Positions 6,586-11,641 of a DNA stretch of 11,641 nucleotides are shown piece by piece (position 1 is the first letter of the stretch; every line of letters begins with the position of its first letter). Location: NCBI GenBank assembly GCA_002315745.1, contig DCID01000041.1:1-11641 (forward strand), read 5' to 3'. Source of the stretch: Bacteroidales bacterium UBA1735 (GTDB lineage: Bacteria; Bacteroidota; Bacteroidia; Bacteroidales; Paludibacteraceae). The notes beneath the pieces were generated by a model. The model saw only the letters and a program-made list of their open reading frames with translations. It had not been told where the DNA came from and did no database searches. The position numbers and the translations under genes were made by a program.

Positions 6586-6603
6586 TTGCCTTATCCGTGT
6601 GCC

Positions 6604-6648
6604 TTGGCTCTTATTGTCCAACCGCTCTGCTAATGGACGGAGAGCCAA
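6604..6648. repeat. Hairpin in the tRNA-rpoD leader
   Basis: TTGGCTCT (6604-6611) pairs with AGAGCCAA (6641-6648). Inside it GTCC (6616-6619) pairs with GGAC (6635-6638) across a small internal loop. It occupies the same place between promoter and leader-end motif as the inverted repeat of the M6 leader, but the sequence is different. Confidence 0.6.
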
Positions 6649-6666
6649 TCCACACTACTAAGTCAA

Positions 6667-6705
6667 CCACAAAGTCCACAACTCGCTTTGCTCGTACACA
6701 AAGAC
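6667..6705. repeat. REP-like segment, copy B
   Basis: This segment is related to 2450-2489 (copy A), with 23 of the right-hand 25 bases matching. The minus-strand core is CGAGCAAAGCGAG. It lies 22 bases beyond the -7 element of the tRNA-rpoD promoter. Open frames through it are short and uninformative. Confidence 0.6.
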
Positions 6706-6726
6706 TAGGTTCTCTGAAAAAGCGCG

Positions 6727-6758
6727 CAAAATTACTACAAATTTTTGGAATATGCAAA
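6727..6758 (-). promoter_or_regulatory. Promoter of the tRNA-Arg-rpoD-rubrerythrin unit
   Basis: The minus strand reads TTTG (6758-6755), a 20-nt spacer, then TAATTTTG (6734-6727), matching the Bacteroidota consensus. Transcription would start near 6720, about 220 nt ahead of the tRNA. It begins only 13 bases past the trxA stop, and no convincing terminator lies between, so read-through from the trxA operon may add to expression. Confidence 0.72.
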
Positions 6759-6771
6759 TTTTTTACAAAAA

Positions 6772-7086
6772 TTATGCCAATTTATCCAATAAATCTGCTA
6801 AATCGTTTTTGCGGCAAGCACCTACATGGCGATTTACCAACTCGCCATTCTTAAAGAAAAGCATCGTTGGGATGTTCATGATACTGTACTGCTCGCACAC
6901 CTCGGGATTCTCATCTACATTGAGTTTACCGATACGTACACGACCTTCATACTCGCCAGCCAATTCGTCAACGATAGGCAGCATCATCTTACAGGGGCCA
7001 CACCAGGGAGCCCAAAAGTCCACTACTAAGGGACTTGCATCTGCTAACAGTTCTTGGATGTTAGCGTCCGTTACTTCTAGAGTCAT
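6772..7086 (-). CDS. trxA: Thioredoxin
   Basis: This 104-residue cytoplasmic protein reduces disulfides in partner proteins using electrons from thioredoxin reductase. The single domain has the redox motif WCGPC at about 28-32 (FWAPWCGPCKMM). It also has the cis-proline segment NIPTMLFFKNGE, where Pro73 faces the active site, and the final helix DLADLLDKLA. The ATG at 7086 gives exactly the usual thioredoxin length. The same frame is open upstream to 7296, but that extension would consist of clpC read out of frame plus a Ser-Arg-Lys/Thr repeat, so I reject it. The gene follows clpC across 100 nt that hold the TCTAGA array, and no promoter is visible there, so co-transcription is likely. Codons 2-4 contain a further TTCTAGAG match to the array unit. 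Confidence 0.95.
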   Translation of the reverse strand: MTLEVTDANIQELLADASPLVVDFWAPWCGPCKMMLPIVDELAGEYEGRVRIGKLNVDENPEVCEQYSIMNIPTMLFFKNGELVNRHVGACRKNDLADLLDKLA

Positions 7087-7120
7087 AGTTGTTATGTTGT
7101 TTAGATTTTTATTATTCTTT

Positions 7121-7192
7121 TTTCTAGATGTTCTAGAGGTTCTAGATTTTCTAGACTTTCTAGATTTTCTAGATTTTCTAGAGGTTCTAGAT
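7121..7192. repeat. Tandem array of eight 9-bp TCTAGA units
   Basis: The plus strand contains eight uninterrupted 9-base units of the form (T/G)TTCTAGA(T/G/C), 72 bases in all. Each unit holds the self-complementary hexamer TCTAGA. Variation is confined to the first and last bases. Neighbouring hexamers can pair as 6-bp stems with 3-base loops, so the RNA could form a chain of small hairpins. In the clpC frame each unit carries a TAG stop; one frame over it reads Ser-Arg-X. The array lies between clpC and trxA, and its right-hand unit supplies the clpC stop codon. Confidence 0.95.
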
Positions 7193-9418
7193 TTTTGTGA
7201 TTTTGATGGTAGCGAGGTTTGGGTGGGCGAGGAGCTGCTCGGTGATAGCGTCCTCGAGGTAAGTTTGGATAGCGCGTTTGATGGGTCGCGCTCCATACTG
7301 GCGGGTATCGCTCTTCTGGAGCAGTTGTCGTTTCACCGCCGCACTTACTTGCAGCACATGTCCCTGCGCTTTTAGGCGCTCCCGCAATGCTTCCACTTCT
7401 ATATCGACGATGCGCATCAAGGCAGTCTCGTTGAGAGGCAGGAAAGTGACCACGTTATCGATACGGTTGACGAACTCGGGAGGGAACGTTTTGTTGAGCG
7501 CCTTGATCAGGGTCTGCTTCTGCGTTTTCTCATCAAGGTCATTCGCCTCAAAGCCTATGCCGGCACCAAAGTCCTTGAGTTGGCGGGTGCCAACATTAGA
7601 GGTGAGGATGATGATGGTGTTCTTAAAGTCCACCACATGTCCCTGTCTGTCCGTCAAACGTCCTTCGTCGAGTACCTGTAGGAGGACATTGAAAATATCG
7701 GGATGCGCTTTCTCTATCTCGTCAAAGAGCACGATGGAGTATGGTTTGCGGCGTACGGCTTCGGTGAGTTTGCCGCCATCCTCGTGGGCGATATATCCCG
7801 GAGGTGCTCCCACTAATAGGGACACCGTATGTTTCTCCATATACTCCGACATATCGAATCGGATGATGGCGTCACGGCTGCCGAACATCTCTTCTGCCAA
7901 GCATTGGGCTAAGTAGGTCTTACCTACGCCTGTAGCGCCAAGGAAGAAGAAAGTACCGATGGGTCGTTTCGGGTCACGTAGGCCTAAGCGCGAACGCTGA
8001 ATGGCTTTGACCACGGTCTGTACGGCTTCGTCCTGCCCTATCACTTTCTTGCATAGGACATCTTTGAGTGTACGGAGTCGTTCGGTCTCGGCTTTGCGAA
8101 TACGCTGTACGGGTACGCCGGACATCATAGACACTACGCGTGCCACATCGTCCGTGCTGATACGTCCATGCTGCTTCTGCGCACCCACTTCGTCGAGGAC
8201 ATCGATGGCTTTATCGGGGAAAGCGCGATCGGTGATATAGCGCTCTGCCAGATCGACGCAGGCTTGGAGCACGTCCTCTGCATAGTGGACATGATGGTAG
8301 GAAGCATAGTGGGTACTGATGCGAGTTAGGATCTCGGATGTCTCCTCTTTGGTGGTAGGACGAACGAGGATCTTCTGGAAGCGACGTTCGAGGGCACCAT
8401 CTTTCTCGATAGAGGTACGATATTCGTTGGTCGTAGTAGCACCTATGCACTGTATCTCGCCGCGTGCCAAAGCCGGTTTGAGGATGTTGGCAGCATCCAA
8501 GGAGCCTTGGGCGTTACCGGCACCGATGATGGTGTGGATCTCGTCGATAAAGAGGATGATATTAGGATGGGTCTCCAGTTCCTGAATGACCGATTTCATT
8601 CGTTCCTCAAACTGACCGCGGTAGGTAGTACCAGCGACCATGGAGGCTATATCTAAGGTGATGATACGTTTGTTCTGCAACGCAGGTATGGTGCTATTGA
8701 CAATACGCATTGCCAATCCTTCCACGATGGCCGACTTGCCGACACCGGGTTCACCGATGAGGATGGGGTTATTCTTCTTACGGCGCGCCAATATCTGTAT
8801 GGTACGCGTGATCTCCGCCTCTCTGCCTACGACAGGATCAAGTTTACCTTCGGAAGCCATCTTCGTCAGGTCACGACCATATTTCTCCAAGGCGGGAGTA
8901 CCATGGGCAGACTTGCGTGTCGTAGTCTCGCGGCGTTTTCCGCCCTCCGGATCATCCTCGACATCGGATGACTGTCCCATGCCGTCACGCGGTTGGGGTT
9001 GCGGTTTGGGGAACAGTTCCTCCACCCGCTCGTAGGTGATGTTCCACGTCGATTCGAGGTACGCTGCCGCGCGATTGATATGCTCATGTAGGATAGCCAA
9101 GAGCAGATGGATGGAGCCAACCGCCTCGTGGTTATAGGTTCGTGCTTCCACTTCGGCGATACGTAGGATACGATCCACCGCGGTAGAGCGGGAGATGGGT
9201 TCAATGAGCGGTTCATCCTGCCGCAGCGCCTCGTCTAACTGGCGTTTGGCTTCGTCGGGCACCCACCCTAATTGGAGTAGGGCGTCGAAGGCTTTGCCCT
9301 CGTTCAAGCGCACCATGCCCAGGAGCAGATGTTCGGGTTGCACTTGCGTATTGAGCAAGCGCTCCGCCTCGTCGCGGGCATAAAGAAGGATCTTATTGAG
9401 TCTAACTGTTTGTGGCAT
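7187..9418 (-). CDS. clpC: ClpC-type AAA+ unfoldase lacking the middle domain
   Basis: This 743-residue ATPase is expected to unfold proteins and feed them to ClpP. Two Clp N repeats span about 5-140, and a charged linker runs to about 172. The first ATPase domain has Walker A GEPGVGKS (222-229), pore loop TYRGQFEER, Walker B FIDE (290-293) and arginine finger GALERRF. The second has Walker A GATGVGKT (494-501), pore loop GAPPGYIAHEDGG and Walker B LFDE (564-567). IGF at 621-623 fits the ClpP-docking tripeptide. ClpC normally has a coiled-coil middle domain of about 55-60 residues between DEAGS and the VVSMMSGVPV segment. Here DEVGAQKQHG (410-418) runs straight into RISTDDVARVVSMMSGVPV. The C-terminus also stops soon after IKITKI, about 20 residues earlier than I recall for Bacteroides ClpC. 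The start is one base after the porin stop, suggesting coupled translation. Confidence 0.92.
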   Translation of the reverse strand: MPQTVRLNKILLYARDEAERLLNTQVQPEHLLLGMVRLNEGKAFDALLQLGWVPDEAKRQLDEALRQDEPLIEPISRSTAVDRILRIAEVEARTYNHEAVGSIHLLLAILHEHINRAAAYLESTWNITYERVEELFPKPQPQPRDGMGQSSDVEDDPEGGKRRETTTRKSAHGTPALEKYGRDLTKMASEGKLDPVVGREAEITRTIQILARRKKNNPILIGEPGVGKSAIVEGLAMRIVNSTIPALQNKRIITLDIASMVAGTTYRGQFEERMKSVIQELETHPNIILFIDEIHTIIGAGNAQGSLDAANILKPALARGEIQCIGATTTNEYRTSIEKDGALERRFQKILVRPTTKEETSEILTRISTHYASYHHVHYAEDVLQACVDLAERYITDRAFPDKAIDVLDEVGAQKQHGRISTDDVARVVSMMSGVPVQRIRKAETERLRTLKDVLCKKVIGQDEAVQTVVKAIQRSRLGLRDPKRPIGTFFFLGATGVGKTYLAQCLAEEMFGSRDAIIRFDMSEYMEKHTVSLLVGAPPGYIAHEDGGKLTEAVRRKPYSIVLFDEIEKAHPDIFNVLLQVLDEGRLTDRQGHVVDFKNTIIILTSNVGTRQLKDFGAGIGFEANDLDEKTQKQTLIKALNKTFPPEFVNRIDNVVTFLPLNETALMRIVDIEVEALRERLKAQGHVLQVSAAVKRQLLQKSDTRQYGARPIKRAIQTYLEDAITEQLLAHPNLATIKITKI

Positions 9419-9419
9419 A

Positions 9420-11300
9420 TTATCGATAGAAAGTCCACGCTATACCCGCGCGGAAAAGGCCAGGGTTATAGGGATAATTAGGCATAACGAGTGCCTGTGT
9501 ATTATCCTTCATAAAAAGTCGATTGAAGTGGGCATACTGGAAGAAGAACTTCAGGTGTATCGCCCGTACAAAAAAGTTACAATAGAGGTTCATCTCCGGA
9601 TAGTTACCTATCTGTACCTCGTTCTGCAGGCAGAACTGCCCGGTGGAAGGATTGAGGACAGGTGAGTAGTATTTGGTATGATAGCGCAAGTCCACGCCGA
9701 ACTGTGCATCTAGTGCCTTGAACCACACGCCGTGGTAGTAGAGGTTATGGTACAGCGTGATGTCGGGTAGAGGCAGTACGTCGGAGGAGGAGTGCTGCCA
9801 GACGACGTTGTTCTCCAAGTTGACCCACGGCGTGGTGATGTCGCAATGGATATTGGCGGCAATGACTTGGACGTTGCCGTCCAGCTGCTGCGCGAGACCT
9901 TTCTGGTCAAAATAGATAGGTTTGGTGATGTTCTCAAAGCGCACATCGACACTAGGTTTGACCCACGTAGTGGGGTAAGCGACGCTACCGCCTGCTTGGA
10001 AGCGCATGGTCTTTGCGAAGTCGTTCTCCCACTGGAAGTGGTTGGTACTATAGTGTCGGAGGTAATAGGATGGTTCCTCGTTCTTAAGGAACACCAAAGC
10101 GGTGATACGCATCGTATCTTTGCCCAAGCGGAAGATACCCTCTAAGTTCGCATTGACTTGGAAGTCACCTATCTTATAACCAACCACGCACACGTCGCCG
10201 TTGAAGCCATAATGCAAGTTCTTACCCCTCTTCTTGTAGAGTGATCCGCCCACGAACGTGTTATTGACCCACGTATAGTCGAGCGTGTCGCCTGAGACAC
10301 CTGTATGGAAGAGGTACCGCTGGCACTCGTTCATCGCATAGACGTTCGCGCCGAACTTGAGTTTGGTATTGAACTCCTCCTCGAAGGTGACGGTGAGGGT
10401 ATTACGGATAGTGAGTAGCGCGGTGGAGTCATGGGTAGTTAGGTCACTTCGATAATTATGCTCATAGAAGTCCTGACTAGCATCCTGCTCGATATAGCGT
10501 CTCTCGGAGTTATTAGTCTCGAACGTATGTGCAAACGTGGTCACGGGGACATAGACGATGTCGGTATCGTTGATCATCCGCTCCTTGGTGATGGAATAGT
10601 AATGATTGATGAATCCGCTGAGGTAGCGGTAGCCCGACATGGCTTCTAAGTTAACGGGTATATCGGTTGTGCCCAATGGGCCATTGAGATCCTCCACGTT
10701 CTGGACACCACCGTTCTCAAAGTTACTGAGCGTTGCCCACGAGAAGGCTGCTTGGAAGGTGTAGTGGTTGCCGTTATAGGAACCAAAAACGGAACCGTTG
10801 AGCAGTTTATTCTCCTGATAGAGGTAATGTCCCATGGCTTTGAGGTAGTTGATCTCCATACCGAGGTTGATGCGCTTGTTGATGTTCCCAGTGAACATGA
10901 AATTGATCTCGTTCTCGCCTTGGTAGCGGGTGAAGTCGCGCTTGTAGCCTAAGTTGGAGTACGGCACGGTCGTGTTATAGAAGTGCACATCCTGCGCGGT
11001 GATGATATAGGGTCGGTAGCCCATACCGAAGAGGTCATCCATGGTGCGGGATCGATCGAAATAGAGGCGAGACTGGATGGGGGAGACGAGGGATCCGTTC
11101 CAAGTATTGGAGATACTATAGTCATTGACATAGGTAGAGAGAGGATAATTGAGATAATTATTCTTCACCGCCATAGTGTCGGCAATATAGGTAGGTTGAG
11201 GCAGTTGCCAAGACCGGATGACGGTTTTGACTTTCTCCTTAGCTCCAACACTTGCGCACAACAACAGCATACATCCTATGAACGCTACCCGTTTGATCAC
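9420..11300 (-). CDS. Putative outer-membrane porin (Porin_10-like)
   Basis: This 626-residue protein is a predicted beta-barrel of the Bacteroidota 'putative porin' type. It begins with a signal peptide at about 1-20 (hydrophobic core VAFIGCMLLLCASVG, likely cut after GAKE or VGA). A conserved-looking N-terminal part follows, with SPIQSRLYFDR, DDLFGMGYRPYI and GYKRDFTRYQGENEINFMFTGN. The rest is alternating polar/aromatic strands up to a final strand ending in AWTFYR, as in outer-membrane barrels inserted by BamA. There is no TonB box or plug domain, so a passive channel is more likely than a TonB-dependent receptor. The start is GTG at 11300, overlapping the upstream stop in GTGA; the next ATG, at residue 11, would destroy the signal peptide. 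The stop is one base before clpC. The substrate is unknown. Confidence 0.78.
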   Translation of the reverse strand: MIKRVAFIGCMLLLCASVGAKEKVKTVIRSWQLPQPTYIADTMAVKNNYLNYPLSTYVNDYSISNTWNGSLVSPIQSRLYFDRSRTMDDLFGMGYRPYIITAQDVHFYNTTVPYSNLGYKRDFTRYQGENEINFMFTGNINKRINLGMEINYLKAMGHYLYQENKLLNGSVFGSYNGNHYTFQAAFSWATLSNFENGGVQNVEDLNGPLGTTDIPVNLEAMSGYRYLSGFINHYYSITKERMINDTDIVYVPVTTFAHTFETNNSERRYIEQDASQDFYEHNYRSDLTTHDSTALLTIRNTLTVTFEEEFNTKLKFGANVYAMNECQRYLFHTGVSGDTLDYTWVNNTFVGGSLYKKRGKNLHYGFNGDVCVVGYKIGDFQVNANLEGIFRLGKDTMRITALVFLKNEEPSYYLRHYSTNHFQWENDFAKTMRFQAGGSVAYPTTWVKPSVDVRFENITKPIYFDQKGLAQQLDGNVQVIAANIHCDITTPWVNLENNVVWQHSSSDVLPLPDITLYHNLYYHGVWFKALDAQFGVDLRYHTKYYSPVLNPSTGQFCLQNEVQIGNYPEMNLYCNFFVRAIHLKFFFQYAHFNRLFMKDNTQALVMPNYPYNPGLFRAGIAWTFYR

Positions 11301-11641
11301 CCTTTCTTCTTCGTCTTAACTTCTCGGAGCTGTTTGTGCAGTTGTTCGATCTCTTTTTCCTGATTGTTGATGGTCTTGAGCAGGGAGTTCAGTTCCTCGT
11401 TCTCGATGGTCGTCGGATACTGCTCCTCCACTAACTGCAAGAAATCGGCGAGGACGTTCATGTAGTTAATGAACGCATCGTATGCAGACTCGTAGTTCGT
11501 AGCACCATGATCGATATGGTTCATGTAGTGGAAGTAGTTCACATCCTGCAGCATGAGCCAATCGCGTTTGAGGCGTTTGTCGGAGCACAGTTTGACACGC
11601 TCGGCTACGTTATAGAGTTTCTTAGCAGCCTCCTGCTGTAA
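11297..11641 (-). CDS. Unrecognised coiled-coil protein, C-terminal part
   Basis: The minus-strand frame is open from the right edge to the TGA at 11297, giving at least 114 residues. The N-terminus lies outside the window. The internal ATG at 11554 is not the start, because 29 further sense codons precede it without a stop (LQQEAAKKLYNVAERVKLCS..). The visible part is soluble, acidic in its middle and rich in aromatic and Asn residues (NYFHYMNHIDHGATNYESAY). It ends in a short coiled coil (NNQEKEIEQLHKQLREVK) and a Lys-rich tail. I do not recognise the family. The 4-base overlap with the porin start suggests that it belongs to the same operon and is translationally coupled to it. Reading the frame as open and coding is safe; its function is not. 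Confidence 0.72.
   Translation of the reverse strand, partial: LQQEAAKKLYNVAERVKLCSDKRLKRDWLMLQDVNYFHYMNHIDHGATNYESAYDAFINYMNVLADFLQLVEEQYPTTIENEELNSLLKTINNQEKEIEQLHKQLREVKTKKKG

Noticed and set aside
6395..6661. Plus-strand ORF of 88 residues (starts MTHNTRLF, contains RPGVEPGTHS)
   Set aside because: It is the complement of tRNA-Arg plus leader sequence, a common false gene call over tRNAs.
6755..6774. AT-only palindrome after trxA as an intrinsic terminator
   Set aside because: It contains no G-C stem and no following T-tract, and it overlaps the tRNA-rpoD promoter.
7121..7192. TCTAGA array as a CRISPR array or plasmid iterons
   Set aside because: Units are 9 bp with no spacers and no cas genes. 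No replication gene or origin features are nearby.
6772..7296. Thioredoxin with a 70-residue N-terminal extension starting at 7296
   Set aside because: The extension overlaps clpC out of frame and consists largely of Ser-Arg-Lys/Thr repeats from the TCTAGA array. The start at 7086 gives standard thioredoxin length.
9420..11300. Porin as a lipoprotein, because of LLLC in the signal peptide
   Set aside because: The residues before Cys do not fit a lipobox (no small residue at -1), and the protein looks like a beta-barrel.

Overview
The window comes from a member of the Bacteroidota, most likely order Bacteroidales. The reasons are promoters of the TTTG-N20-TAnnTTTG type rather than E. coli -35/-10 boxes, a short primary sigma factor without region 1.1, a VapE protein with the Bacteroidota-type C-terminal domain, a Bacteroidota 'putative porin', and secreted C10 and M6 peptidases that share a Bacteroidales-style C-terminal tail. 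I cannot name the genus. Every supported gene lies on the minus strand, so transcription runs from right to left.

Layout from right to left. (1) 11641-6772 looks like one operon: the C-terminal part of an unrecognised coiled-coil protein, an outer-membrane porin, a ClpC-type AAA+ unfoldase lacking the middle (M) domain, and thioredoxin. The first three are translationally coupled (4-base overlap, then 1-base gap). Between clpC and trxA lies an array of eight 9-bp units, each containing TCTAGA, whose first unit supplies the clpC stop codon. (2) 6758-4922 is a housekeeping unit: promoter, structured leader, tRNA-Arg(UCU), primary sigma factor rpoD, reverse rubrerythrin, strong terminator. (3) 4924-2724 is a single-gene unit for a secreted streptopain-like C10 cysteine protease, with its own promoter and terminator. 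(4) 2693-627 is a secreted M6 metalloprotease behind a leader of about 330 nt that contains a long inverted repeat. (5) 664-1 is mobile-element debris: a 42-residue ORF and a VapE-like gene whose N-terminus is joined out of frame to its C-terminal domain.

The two proteases carry the same C-terminal tail and are probably delivered to the cell surface by the same route. Reverse rubrerythrin and thioredoxin suit an anaerobe that handles oxidative stress, and the Clp unfoldase fits a protein-quality-control role. The most notable points are the M-domain-less ClpC and its adjacent TCTAGA array, the related promoter-leader sequences in front of the M6 gene and the tRNA-rpoD unit, and the placement of a tRNA directly ahead of rpoD. 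I saw no CRISPR array, no intact mobile element and no complete novel defence system. All database-type statements come from memory of the families, not from searches.
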